From the NCBI RefSeq assembly GCF_020531945.1, contig NZ_JAJATZ010000003.1:62001-126000 (forward strand): a DNA stretch of 64,000 nucleotides, given 5' to 3'. The stretch comes from Loktanella gaetbuli. GTDB lineage: Bacteria; Pseudomonadota; Alphaproteobacteria; Rhodobacterales; Rhodobacteraceae. The translations under genes were made by a program, and so were the position numbers. Shown here in pieces: positions 44,777-54,011 of the stretch (position 1 is its first letter; every line of letters begins with the position of its first letter). The notes beneath the pieces were generated by a model. The model saw only the letters and a program-made list of their open reading frames with translations. It was not told where the DNA came from and did no database searches.

Positions 44777-45294
44777 GTCTCAAGCCACAGCTTGACCGTC
44801 GCCAATGCCGACCGCGCCAATGAACGTTGCGTCACGGCGCGCAGGTTTTCGTTCAATGCCAGCAGGTCACCGATCCCGTCCACGAACTGGTTGGAATGCC
44901 GATCCACCTCGGCGGCGCTGACCTTGGGGTGCAGCTCGAACTGTGACCCGACCACATAAACAAGATTGCCGGCACGATCGTGCAGAGGCTCGAGATACAA
45001 CAACGTTGTCAGCGACGATCCGTCCTTGCGCAGGTTGTCGAACGTGGCCTGCGCAGGCTTGGCCGCCGCCAAGGCATCACGGACCGTGCGTCGCGCCGAT
45101 GTATTGTCCAGATCGCCCTGCAAGAACCTGCAATTCCTGTTCAAAACCTCGTGCTGGGCATATCCGGTCAGCGCACTAAATGCAGAGTTCGAATAGATCA
45201 AAGGCAAGTCTGTCTGACCGGGGTCAGCTATTGTCAAAGCGACAGGGAGTGGGTCGAATCGTTTTGCGACCTGTTCCAGATTGAGATACGGCAT
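44773..45294 (-). CDS. Short LOV-domain blue-light photoreceptor
   Basis: 173 residues. Residues 15-120 form one PAS/LOV core with NRNCRFLQG, where Cys55 is the expected flavin-adduct cysteine, NLRKDG (Asn87) and GSQ (Gln118), the residues that hold FMN. The second flavin Asn, usually in FWNLL, is replaced by Thr97. A helical tail of about 50 residues (Jalpha-like, LALNENLRAVTQRSLARSA) replaces an effector domain. It is transcribed away from the CheB-CheR-kinase gene. Confidence 0.85.
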   Translation of the reverse strand: MPYLNLEQVAKRFDPLPVALTIADPGQTDLPLIYSNSAFSALTGYAQHEVLNRNCRFLQGDLDNTSARRTVRDALAAAKPAQATFDNLRKDGSSLTTLLYLEPLHDRAGNLVYVVGSQFELHPKVSAAEVDRHSNQFVDGIGDLLALNENLRAVTQRSLARSALATVKLWLET

Positions 45295-45327
45295 GTGGAC
45301 CCCCCGACAGATTTGACTTGATCGTTA

Positions 45328-45340
45328 CTCATGACATGAG
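45328..45340. promoter_or_regulatory. Perfect palindrome in the LOV/kinase divergent promoter
   Basis: CTCATG-A-CATGAG, a perfect six-base inverted repeat with a one-base centre. It lies inside the 74-base gap between the two divergent starts and is a candidate operator for both. No binding protein is assigned. Confidence 0.4.
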
Positions 45341-45368
45341 ACGATGACAACATGAACCGGATGACCTG

Positions 45369-48300
45369 ATGATCGACACGTTTTCTTTGCCTATCACGCC
45401 CCCAAAAGGGCCTGTGGTCGTCGGAATCGGGGCCTCTGCGGGTGGGCTTGAGGCGCTTCAGGGATTTTTGGACAACCTGCCTCCCAGCCACAGCCTGGCA
45501 ATCGTCATCGTTCAACACCTCGACCCTGACCACGACAGTCTCTTGGTTGAATTGCTGACCAAACGGACCAAAACCCCGGTCAAGGAAGCGGGCAACGGCA
45601 TGGCCGTCGAAGCGGGGAACATTTACCTGATCGCACCAGGCCAATCCCTGACGATCATCGATGGAAAACTTCATACGGAAAATTACGATCTTCCGCGTGG
45701 CCGCAGGCGCCCGATCGACGCGTTTCTCGTGTCACTGGCGCAAAATTCCGGCGAACGCGCCGTGGGCATCATCCTGTCCGGCACAGGCAGCGACGGCAGT
45801 CTGGGTGCCCGCGCGATCAAGGAGGCCGGCGGTCTGGTGTTCGTGCAGGCCCTGTCCGAGGCGAAATACGACGGCATGCCGCGCAGTGCGATCGAAACCG
45901 GGGTGGCCGATATCGTCCTGCCTGTTGCGGAAATGTTTGCGGTCCTGAACGATTACTTTGACTGTCGCGGCGGCATCCCAGAGGACGCCCTGACCGACCG
46001 CGAATTCATCAGCCGCGCCATGCGGCATGTCCGCTATCGCACGGGTCACGACTTTTCCGGCTATAAACCCGGCACGTTATTGCGGCGGATCGCAGTGCGC
46101 ATGTCTGTTCTGGGCCTGAGCCATCCGAACGAATACCTCAAGGTTCTGATCAACGATCCAGAAGAGGTCAGTCGCCTGTTCAAGGACGTATTGATCAACG
46201 TCACCAGCTTTTTCCGCGACGATTCCGTGTTCGACGATCTGCGCAACAAGGTCATCCCCGAACTGATGGAAGGCCGCAGCAACACGGATGAACTGCGGAT
46301 CTGGGTGCCGGGCTGTTCCACCGGACAAGAGGCCTACAGCATCGCGATGCTGTTGTCAGAAGCGATGGAACGTCTTGATGTGTGGCCCCGTGTGATGATC
46401 TTTGGCACGGATATTGACGAGGACGCGCTGGAAACGGCCCGGCGTGGTCAATACCTGAACACCATCGCCGACGAAGTTCCGGCAGAATACCTTCACAAGT
46501 ATTTCAAATGGCGCAGTGACGGCTACACGGTCAATGACAGGCTGCGTGCGATGGTGCGGTTTTCGAACCAAAGCATTGTGAAGGACCCGCCCTTTAGTCA
46601 GATCGACATGGTCACCTGCCGTAACGTCCTGATCTATTTCGACAAATCACTACAAGAAAAAGCGATCCGGGTGTTTCACTATGCCCTGCGCGAAGGTGGT
46701 ATCCTGGTGCTGGGCACATCCGAATCGCCCATCAACGGTCCAGAGGCCTTTGCCGACCTGTCCCGACAGAACCGCATCTACCGTCGGCAGCCCGGCCCCG
46801 CGGCACGCCTGGACCTTAGCCAGACACCCGCCCCCGAGCCGGAAAACGAACCGCAGAACGCGATGCATGGCGCAGGAAACAGGCAAACTAAGCCTGCAAT
46901 GGCCTATGCCGACCAGGTCATCGACCTGATGTCTCCTGCTTATATCGTCGTCAGCAACGCACGTGATCTGCAATACGCATCTGATCCGGCGACGGCCTAT
47001 CTGAAAATGAAGGCCGGCCGTCCGCAGCTGGACCTGATGAAGCTGATCCGGCCGGAACTGGAAAACAACCTGCGTCGACTGTTGAACCGCCAGCTTGGAA
47101 CCGGCGAGACCGCCGATTGGGATTTCACGGGCGTTCTGGATGGCAATCCGCGATTCATCCGTATTACCCGGCAGCGCATGACAGGCGGTCAGGACCTGAT
47201 CCTGTTCCAGGACCTGACCCTGCCCGAGGGGACCAAGCTTCCCAGTCCCGAAAACCTGTCAGAGGCGACAGCCAAATATGTGCAGGACCTCGAAAGCGAG
47301 TTGGACGAGGCAAGGCTTCAGATCAGGTCCACCGTCGAAGAGCTGGAGACATCAAACGAAGAGCTGAAAAGCTCGAACGAAGAAATGATGTCCATGAACG
47401 AAGAGTTGCAGTCCGCGAACGAGGAACTGACAACCACCAACGACGAATTGAACAACAAGATTACAGAAGTTCGGGATGCCAACACGGACCTCGCGAATTT
47501 CATCCGCAGCACCAAGATCGGGACTGTTTTTCTGGACGCCGACCTCAAGCTGCGCAGCTTTACCCCCGAAGCCTGCGAGGTGTTCCGATTCCAGAAAAAC
47601 GATATCGGTCGCCGGATCGACGATATCGCGTCCGATGTGGACATGGAGCAGATCGTCACTGACTGCGAAAGGGTGATGGAAAGCCAAGAGCTGTTGGAAA
47701 AGGAATACGAGACACGTCGCGGAAAATCGTTCCGGGCGCGTTTCGTTCCCTATGCCCAAAGTGGCCACTCAGTGGGCGGAGTCGTTGTGTCCCTGTTTGA
47801 CGTCACCGAACTGCGCAGTTTGGCCAGGGACGCCGAAGAGGCGCGCCTGATCGCGGCCGACCGGTTAGAGGAAATCGAGGGTCTGTACACCGCAAGCCCG
47901 CTTGCGATGGCCTTGCTGGACACCGATCTCAATTACATCAGAGCCAATACGCGACTGTCCGAAATCCTTGGTATTCCGGTCGAAGAGATGATCGGCAGAT
48001 CGCTGGGTGAAATGTCGGGCGGCATGTCCGAAATCGCACGTCGTCTGGCACAACAGGTGATCGAAACCGGCAAAAAGGTCGAAAACTACCAGATGAGGGG
48101 GGCCGTGCCGACGCGCCCGGATGACAACCGGGTGTTTGAAACAGATTGGTACCCCGTCAGTCAGGGCGACAAGTTGATCGGCATTGGTATCAATGTCCGC
48201 GACAGCACCGAATTGGTTCAGATCCAGTTCGAGCTGCGCCGTGTGATGCAGGAATTGCAGCATCGCGTCAAAAACATGCTGGCCAATGTGCTGGCACTAG

Positions 48301-48860
48301 TGTCGCGGGCCAAACGCGATGCGACCGCTGACAAGGCGATCTTTGAGGCGCTTTCCCAGCGAATTCAGGCCCTTGCCCAGACGCACAAACTGCTGACCCA
48401 GTCGAACTGGTCATCAGCGAAACTGCAGGATATCCTGCGCCCCGAACTGGTGGACGTATACGGTGCCGAACGCGTCCGACTGAAAGGCCCCGACATCGTC
48501 GTCAACGCCCGCGCCGCATTGTCACTTGGCATGGCGATCCACGAACTTGCGACCAATGCCGCCAAATACGGCAGTTTTTCAAAAGAAGACGGTCAGGTCT
48601 CATTGTCATGGGTGCGGCAGGATGATGGTGAATCCGATGACTTTATCTTCAGCTGGCAGGAAAAGGGAGGCCCGCCCGCAGACCAGAGCGAGGTCTCCGG
48701 TTTCGGCAGCCAATTGATTCTATCGACGATTGAGGGCAGCCTTGATGGAAAAGTTGAATTTTTCTGGGAACAATCGGGGCTGCGGTGCGTTTTTACCATT
48801 CCGAAAGATTCACTTATCGAGATTCCGAATGACAGCGTCTTCGACACCTACACGTCCTAA
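45369..48860 (+). CDS. CheB-CheR-PAS-PAS-HWE histidine kinase fusion
   Basis: A 1163-residue cytoplasmic signalling protein. CheB methylesterase, residues 15-200, has the Ser-His-Asp triad in GASAGG, QHLDPDH and SGTGSDGSLG. CheR methyltransferase, about 215-480, has GCSTGQEAYS near 314. A Glu-rich coiled coil spans about 640-705, followed by PAS domains near 712 and 837. The HWE kinase has phospho-acceptor His in LQHRVKN near 963, N-box LATNAAKYG near 1060, SWQE and GGPP near 1100. The receiver it probably phosphorylates is encoded next, overlapping by 32 bases. Confidence 0.93.
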   Translation: MIDTFSLPITPPKGPVVVGIGASAGGLEALQGFLDNLPPSHSLAIVIVQHLDPDHDSLLVELLTKRTKTPVKEAGNGMAVEAGNIYLIAPGQSLTIIDGKLHTENYDLPRGRRRPIDAFLVSLAQNSGERAVGIILSGTGSDGSLGARAIKEAGGLVFVQALSEAKYDGMPRSAIETGVADIVLPVAEMFAVLNDYFDCRGGIPEDALTDREFISRAMRHVRYRTGHDFSGYKPGTLLRRIAVRMSVLGLSHPNEYLKVLINDPEEVSRLFKDVLINVTSFFRDDSVFDDLRNKVIPELMEGRSNTDELRIWVPGCSTGQEAYSIAMLLSEAMERLDVWPRVMIFGTDIDEDALETARRGQYLNTIADEVPAEYLHKYFKWRSDGYTVNDRLRAMVRFSNQSIVKDPPFSQIDMVTCRNVLIYFDKSLQEKAIRVFHYALREGGILVLGTSESPINGPEAFADLSRQNRIYRRQPGPAARLDLSQTPAPEPENEPQNAMHGAGNRQTKPAMAYADQVIDLMSPAYIVVSNARDLQYASDPATAYLKMKAGRPQLDLMKLIRPELENNLRRLLNRQLGTGETADWDFTGVLDGNPRFIRITRQRMTGGQDLILFQDLTLPEGTKLPSPENLSEATAKYVQDLESELDEARLQIRSTVEELETSNEELKSSNEEMMSMNEELQSANEELTTTNDELNNKITEVRDANTDLANFIRSTKIGTVFLDADLKLRSFTPEACEVFRFQKNDIGRRIDDIASDVDMEQIVTDCERVMESQELLEKEYETRRGKSFRARFVPYAQSGHSVGGVVVSLFDVTELRSLARDAEEARLIAADRLEEIEGLYTASPLAMALLDTDLNYIRANTRLSEILGIPVEEMIGRSLGEMSGGMSEIARRLAQQVIETGKKVENYQMRGAVPTRPDDNRVFETDWYPVSQGDKLIGIGINVRDSTELVQIQFELRRVMQELQHRVKNMLANVLALVSRAKRDATADKAIFEALSQRIQALAQTHKLLTQSNWSSAKLQDILRPELVDVYGAERVRLKGPDIVVNARAALSLGMAIHELATNAAKYGSFSKEDGQVSLSWVRQDDGESDDFIFSWQEKGGPPADQSEVSGFGSQLILSTIEGSLDGKVEFFWEQSGLRCVFTIPKDSLIEIPNDSVFDTYTS

Positions 48861-49212
48861 AATCCTATATGTCGAAGACGAGGTCATCGTGGCCCTCGAT
48901 GTGTCAGATGGATTGGAAAACCAACTCGGGTTCGATGTGCAGATCGCACACAACCTCGCATCGGCCCATGCGAAATGCGGGTCACATACTTTCGACTTTG
49001 CCTTGCTCGACATGAACCTCGGCAACGGCGAACGCAGTATCGAACTGGGCCTCGACCTGTCCCGCAAGGGCGTCAAGGTTGTCTTTGCGTCGGGCTACAA
49101 CCGTGACGAAATCGGTGAAATCTGCGACTTTACACTGGTCGAAAAGCCATTCCAGATCGGCGATATTGCTGCGGCTTTCGGGGTGCAGATTGCACCTGCC
49201 CGCCTCGCCTAA
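48829..49212 (+). CDS. Single-domain response regulator
   Basis: 127 residues, one receiver domain only: acidic pair ED near 16-17, phospho-acceptor Asp61 in FALLDMNLG, Ser88 in VVFASGYN and Lys106 in LVEKPFQ. It has no output domain, so it probably passes the signal by protein contact. Its start lies inside the end of the CheB-CheR-kinase gene, so the two are coupled partners. It ends four bases into the convergent oxidoreductase gene. Confidence 0.92.
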   Translation: MTASSTPTRPKILYVEDEVIVALDVSDGLENQLGFDVQIAHNLASAHAKCGSHTFDFALLDMNLGNGERSIELGLDLSRKGVKVVFASGYNRDEIGEICDFTLVEKPFQIGDIAAAFGVQIAPARLA

Positions 49213-50330
49213 AGCGTGATCCACGCTGCGTTGCGGCGTGACGACCGCGCGCAGGCATCGACAAATGCAACGCCGTCCAGACCGTCCTGGATCGTGGGAT
49301 AAAGCGCAGACGATTTCTCGCCGGTGCGCGCAGCATCGATCGCATCGGCGGCTGCAGCATAGATATTGGCAAACGCCTCCAGATATCCCTCTGGATGGCC
49401 CCCTGGCACCCGCGTGCCAGTCGTCGTACCCGACGCGCCATTGCGGGTCAGCAGTTGCGTGACACCGCCCAAGGGGGTGTAGCGCATGACGTTGGGGTTT
49501 TCCTGTCCCCATTCGATCCCGCCCTTTTCGCCATAAACCCGAAGGGTCAGGCGGTTTTCCGATCCAGTGGCAACCTGCGAACACCACAGCATGCCCTTGG
49601 CCCCACCTTGAAACCGCAACATCACGTGTCCGTTGTCGTCCACCTGCCGCCCCGGCACGAATGCATCCAGGTCCGCGGCAAGGCTGTCCAGCTTCAGGCC
49701 CGTCACGAAACAGGCCAGATTATAGGCATGGGTGCCGATGTCGCCGGTGGACCCGCCCACCCCTGACTTGGCCGGATCGGTGCGCCAGGCCGCTTGCTTG
49801 TTGTCCGGTTCCGGTGCCTCGGCCAGCCAGTCCTGTGCGTATTCCACCTGCACGACCCGGATCCGGCCCAGCGCACCTTCGGCGATCATCTGACGCGCAT
49901 GACGCATCAGCGGATAACCGGTGTAGTTATGCGTCAGGATGAACAAGGCGTCGGACTTTTCGGCGGCGGCGACCAATTTGCGCGCTTCCGCCAGGGTTGC
50001 CGTCAGCGGCTTGTCACAGATCACGTGAATCCCGCGTTTCAGAAATTCACGCGCGACCGGCGCGTGCATGTGGTTGGGGGTCACGATCGCGACGGCGGCT
50101 ATTCCGTCCTTCAGCCGTGCCTCGCGCTTGGCCATGGCGACATAGTCGTCATAGGTCCGGTCTGGTGCCAGCCCAAGCGCACGCCCCGATTCACGCGCTT
50201 TTTCAGGCGTAGAAGACAGCGCACCGGCCACCAGCTCGAACCGGTCATCCATGCGTGCGGCAATCCTGTGGACCGCCCCGATAAAGGCATCCTTGCCGCC
50301 GCCAACCATGCCAAGCTTGATCCGTGTCAT
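49209..50330 (-). CDS. Gfo/Idh/MocA-family NAD(P)-dependent oxidoreductase
   Basis: A 373-residue sugar-type dehydrogenase. The nucleotide-binding region is LGMVGGGKDAFIGAVHR at the N-terminus, the EKP-like motif is CDKPLTATLAEARKL, and the C-terminal domain holds GDIGTHAYNLACF. The family oxidises sugars, inositols or their derivatives. Its position downstream of xylA and a LacI regulator suggests a pentose or related substrate. Confidence 0.88.
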   Translation of the reverse strand: MTRIKLGMVGGGKDAFIGAVHRIAARMDDRFELVAGALSSTPEKARESGRALGLAPDRTYDDYVAMAKREARLKDGIAAVAIVTPNHMHAPVAREFLKRGIHVICDKPLTATLAEARKLVAAAEKSDALFILTHNYTGYPLMRHARQMIAEGALGRIRVVQVEYAQDWLAEAPEPDNKQAAWRTDPAKSGVGGSTGDIGTHAYNLACFVTGLKLDSLAADLDAFVPGRQVDDNGHVMLRFQGGAKGMLWCSQVATGSENRLTLRVYGEKGGIEWGQENPNVMRYTPLGGVTQLLTRNGASGTTTGTRVPGGHPEGYLEAFANIYAAAADAIDAARTGEKSSALYPTIQDGLDGVAFVDACARSSRRNAAWITL

Positions 50331-50350
50331 GGCACCACCTCCATCATCTT

Positions 50351-50390
50351 GCCAAAAATACTCCGGGGTCCGGGGCAGCGCCCCGGTCCG
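50351..50390. repeat. Dispersed GC-rich palindromic repeat, copy 3
   Basis: GCCAAAAATACTCC followed by GGGGTCCGGGGCAGCGCCCCGG, nearly identical to copy 1 at 29071-29108. It lies in the gap between xylA and the oxidoreductase gene. Confidence 0.75.
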
Positions 50391-50400
50391 GCATCCGCCA

Positions 50401-51699
50401 CTAAACGTAGCGGTTCACAATGTTTTCCAACCGTTCCTGCCCACCTGATACCGGCTGGGGGTCAATCTGACCTGCCTCGGCATAGGCAGCGACGCTCTCC
50501 AGCGTTGCGGTTTCAGACAGGTGGTCCGCGCTGTCCCATCCAGCGTAGCGGGCGCGGCGTGGTGCCTCAAGTGCATCATCGGCAATCATGGCGGCCGCGG
50601 CCTTCAGCCCCCGGGCGCAAATATCCATCCCGCCTACATGCGCTGCAATCAAATCCTCTGCGTCGATGGATTGGCGGCGCAGCTTGGCGTCGAAATTCGT
50701 CCCGCCTGTGGTGAATCCGCCAGCGCGCAACACCTCGTAATAGGCAAGCGCGGCCTCCGGCGCATTGTTGGGGAACTGGTCCGTGTCCCAGCCGGATTGA
50801 TAGTCGTTGCGGTTCATGTCGATCGACCCGAACACGCCCAAGGCACGCGCCATCGCCAGTTCATGCTCGAACGAATGGCCGGCAAGGATCGCATGTCCCT
50901 GTTCGACGTTCACCTTGACCTCGTTTTCCAGACCGAACCGCTGGAGAAACCCGTAAACCGTGGCGACGTCGTAGTCATATTGATGCTTGGTCGGTTCCTG
51001 CGGCTTTGGCTCGATCAGGATCGCGCCCGTGAATCCGATCTTGTGCTTGTATTCGACGACCATCTGCAAAAACCGCCCCATCTGCGCCAGCTCTCGGTCC
51101 AGATCGGTGTTCAGCAGTGTCTCATAGCCCTCGCGCCCGCCCCACAGCACGTAGTTCTCGCCACCCAGACGATGGGTCACATCCATGCAGGTTTTGACCG
51201 TGCTGGCGCAATAGGCAAAGACATCGGGGTCGGGGTTCGTGCTGGCTCCGCTCATGTAGCGGCGGTGGCTGAACATATTGGCCGTTCCCCATAGCAGCTG
51301 GGTGCCGCCTTCCATCTTGGGGGCGACGTAGTCCGCCATTTCATTCAGACGATCCGCACTCTCTTGCAGCGACGCACCCTCTGGCCGGATGTCGTGATCG
51401 TGAAAACAATAATACGGCACACCGAGGATCTCGAACATCTCGAATGCGGCATCGGCCTTCAGCTTGGCCAACTCCATGCTGTCGGCAGGAAACCAGGGTC
51501 TGTCGAACGTCCGGCCCCCAAACGGGTCGCCGCCTTCCCAGACAAAGTTGTGCCAATAGGCAACGGCAAAGCGCAGGTGGTCGCGCATGGTTTTGCCCAG
51601 AATGACCTCGTCGGGGTTATAGTGCCTGAACGCCAGCGGATTGGTGCTTTCAGGTCCCTCATAGGTGACGGGGGCAATACCTTTGAAATAGTCGGTCAT
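50401..51699 (-). CDS. xylA: Xylose isomerase
   Basis: 432 residues, the length of class II xylose isomerase, converting D-xylose to D-xylulose. Active-site segments are YYCFHDHDIRPEG (the catalytic His), GGREGYETLLNTD, ILIEPKPQEPTKHQYD (metal-binding Glu/Asp) and NRNDYQSGWDTDQFP. No xylulokinase gene (xylB) is in the window. Its ATG overlaps the LacI gene stop by four bases. Confidence 0.96.
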   Translation of the reverse strand: MTDYFKGIAPVTYEGPESTNPLAFRHYNPDEVILGKTMRDHLRFAVAYWHNFVWEGGDPFGGRTFDRPWFPADSMELAKLKADAAFEMFEILGVPYYCFHDHDIRPEGASLQESADRLNEMADYVAPKMEGGTQLLWGTANMFSHRRYMSGASTNPDPDVFAYCASTVKTCMDVTHRLGGENYVLWGGREGYETLLNTDLDRELAQMGRFLQMVVEYKHKIGFTGAILIEPKPQEPTKHQYDYDVATVYGFLQRFGLENEVKVNVEQGHAILAGHSFEHELAMARALGVFGSIDMNRNDYQSGWDTDQFPNNAPEAALAYYEVLRAGGFTTGGTNFDAKLRRQSIDAEDLIAAHVGGMDICARGLKAAAAMIADDALEAPRRARYAGWDSADHLSETATLESVAAYAEAGQIDPQPVSGGQERLENIVNRYV

Positions 51700-52721
51700 G
51701 AGAGGCTTTCCTTGATGATAATACTAAGAGGGATTTCGCCGCGCGCGGGCGGCACGGTTTGTTTGTCTGCCATGTCGCGCATCAGGCGCACGGCGCGGGT
51801 GACTGCGCGGCCCGGATCCTGGTCGATCACCAGGTCAATCAGGCCATCGCGCAGACCCTCGCGGGTGGCATCGGTCGATTCATGTGCAATGGTGACGGGC
51901 CGAAATGCCGAATTGGCGCGGCGCAGCGCGGCAACCAGACCCGCATTCCCAGCACCGATCGCGTATATGCCGACGGGTGACATTGCATCCAACGTGCGCG
52001 CCACGAGATCAGCGATGCGCGCTGCGTCATCGAAACCCTCGACGACGGGCAGTAGCGTCAATCCTGCAAAATCATTTTGCAGAACCTGCCGGAATCCCAG
52101 CAAGCGCTGCGCATGGTCGCGTGCAGCAAGCGACCCTGCAATCACAAGCACAGACCCGACCGGTTCTCGAATAAGCCGCCCCATGAACTGCCCGGCCATC
52201 CGGCCCGCCACCTCATTGTTCGGCCCGACATAGATATCGCGGGCCTCGGCCTGCACGTCCGCCACAAGCGACACGATGCGGACCCCCGCCGCGCGCAAGC
52301 GCGTCAACTCGGCCCTGACCTGTGGCACATCGCTGACGATGACGGCGGCACAATCGGTTGTTTCAGGGTCGATCTGACGCAGGGATGCGACCTGTGACAC
52401 GGGATCAAATGTTTTTGATGATCGTATGTCAATATGAACCCGATCCTTGCGGTTCAGGTCGGATTCTCGCGCGATCTCAGCAATCAGCTTGCGCACGAAC
52501 GCCGATTGCCCCGCAGGCAAGAGAAATACGAATCGATAGCCGTTGCCACGGGACAGGTTGGCCGCGAACTGGTCCTTTACATAACCAGTTCTTACGACCG
52601 CATCATGCACCTTTTTGACAGATTTCGCAGCAACGCCACCGCGATTGTTCAGAACGCGATCAACAGTCGCAAGGCTGACCTGCGCCGTTCTTGCGACATC
52701 GTGAATCGTTGCTCTGGCCAT
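51696..52721 (-). CDS. LacI-family transcriptional regulator (probable xylose operon repressor)
   Basis: 341 residues: N-terminal helix-turn-helix (TIHDVARTAQVSLATVDRVLN) and a periplasmic-binding-like sensor domain. It is the promoter-proximal gene of the LacI-xylA-oxidoreductase unit and overlaps xylA by ATGA. Xylose or a related pentose is therefore the expected effector, by inference only. Confidence 0.9.
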   Translation of the reverse strand: MARATIHDVARTAQVSLATVDRVLNNRGGVAAKSVKKVHDAVVRTGYVKDQFAANLSRGNGYRFVFLLPAGQSAFVRKLIAEIARESDLNRKDRVHIDIRSSKTFDPVSQVASLRQIDPETTDCAAVIVSDVPQVRAELTRLRAAGVRIVSLVADVQAEARDIYVGPNNEVAGRMAGQFMGRLIREPVGSVLVIAGSLAARDHAQRLLGFRQVLQNDFAGLTLLPVVEGFDDAARIADLVARTLDAMSPVGIYAIGAGNAGLVAALRRANSAFRPVTIAHESTDATREGLRDGLIDLVIDQDPGRAVTRAVRLMRDMADKQTVPPARGEIPLSIIIKESLS

Positions 52722-52776
52722 TGGCGCCCCCCTGATCAGACCCTAGGCCTAAAAATGAGGAACGCCAATCATTTTT

Positions 52777-53820
52777 TTATGCAGGCGCATTTTCCGACAA
52801 AGAGCTTTCAGCCCAGAGGTTGATCGCCTTGTCGCCTGCGCGTGCGTCGATCTCGGCCAACTCATCATCCGTAAATGTCAGATTTGCCGCCGCCCCCGCG
52901 CAGTCGACGATCTGGCTGGACTTGCTGGCACCGATCAAAGCTGTCGTGATGCCCTCGTTGCGCAACACCCATGCAATCGCCATCTGCGCGAGCGTCTGAC
53001 CCCGGGCCTCTGCCAGTTCGTTCAATGCACGCACGCTGTCCAGCGCGTCTTCGGTGATCAGATCGGGTGACAGCGATTTGTCCTGCGCCGCGCGACTGTC
53101 ATCGGGGATGCCGCCCAGATATTTCTTGGTCAACATACCTTGTGCCAGCGGGGTAAACGCAATCGATCCCACACCCAGATCGGCCAGAGTCTCTTTCAAC
53201 CCATCGGTTTCCACCCAACGGTTAAAGATGTTGTAGCTGGGCTGATGGATCAGCAACGGCACACCTTCGTCGGCAAGCAATGCAGCAGCCTCACGCGTCT
53301 TTTCAGTGTTGTAGCTGCTGATCCCGGCATACAGCGCGCGACCCGATTTCACGATATCGGCCAATGCGCCCATCGTTTCCTCAAGCGGCGTTTCCGGGTC
53401 AAACCGGTGCGAATAGAAGATGTCGACGTAATCCAGCCCCATCCGGTCCAGCGACTGGTCACAGGACGCCATCAGGTATTTGCGGCTGCCCCAGTTTCCG
53501 TAGGGACCGGGCCACATGTCGTAGCCCGCCTTGGAACTGATGATCAGCTCGTCCCGCAGGCCTGCGAAGTCGGTCGCGAGGATTTCACCGAACGCTTCTT
53601 CGGCGCTGCCCGCAGGCGGGCCATAGTTATTGGCCAAGTCGAAATGGGTGATGCCATGGTCGAACGCCGTGCGGCACATGTCGCGTTTGACTTCGTGCGG
53701 GGTGTCCCCGCCGAAATTGTGCCAAAGCCCAAGGCTGATCGCCGGAAGCTTGAGGCCAGACCGACCACAGCGGCGGTAAGGCATGCGGTCGTAGCGGTCC
53801 GAGGCGGGCAAATATGTCAT
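52777..53820 (-). CDS. Aldo/keto reductase, L-glyceraldehyde-3-phosphate reductase-like
   Basis: 347 residues of the AKR family closest in pattern to YghZ/Gpr: YDRMPYRRCGRSGLKLPAISLGLW at the N-terminus, FDLANNYGPPAGSAEEAFG (catalytic Asp/Tyr), SSKAGYDMWPGPYGNWGSRKY (catalytic Lys) and the cofactor segment ALIGASKSSQI. The ATG at 53820 gives the family length. Its promoter is separate from that of the LacI gene. Confidence 0.9.
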   Translation of the reverse strand: MTYLPASDRYDRMPYRRCGRSGLKLPAISLGLWHNFGGDTPHEVKRDMCRTAFDHGITHFDLANNYGPPAGSAEEAFGEILATDFAGLRDELIISSKAGYDMWPGPYGNWGSRKYLMASCDQSLDRMGLDYVDIFYSHRFDPETPLEETMGALADIVKSGRALYAGISSYNTEKTREAAALLADEGVPLLIHQPSYNIFNRWVETDGLKETLADLGVGSIAFTPLAQGMLTKKYLGGIPDDSRAAQDKSLSPDLITEDALDSVRALNELAEARGQTLAQMAIAWVLRNEGITTALIGASKSSQIVDCAGAAANLTFTDDELAEIDARAGDKAINLWAESSLSENAPA

Positions 53821-54011
53821 AAGGGGTCTCCTGTCAGGGTTGCGGCGCAGAGGCCGTCTGCTGCGGACAAGGTGGTGCCCACAACAAGCGTGTCCAATCA
53901 TCTGAACGAATAGACGGCCCGCCGAAATGATAAAAATGGCTGAAAGACAGAGTCTTAAACCTTTGCTTCACCATCGGACACTAGAACGGCAACAGCCAAC
54001 GCGGGAACGTC

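Noticed and set aside
45369..48860. Calling the CheB-CheR fusion part of a flagellar chemotaxis operon
   Set aside because: No receptor, CheA, CheW or flagellar gene is near; the protein ends in its own HWE kinase.
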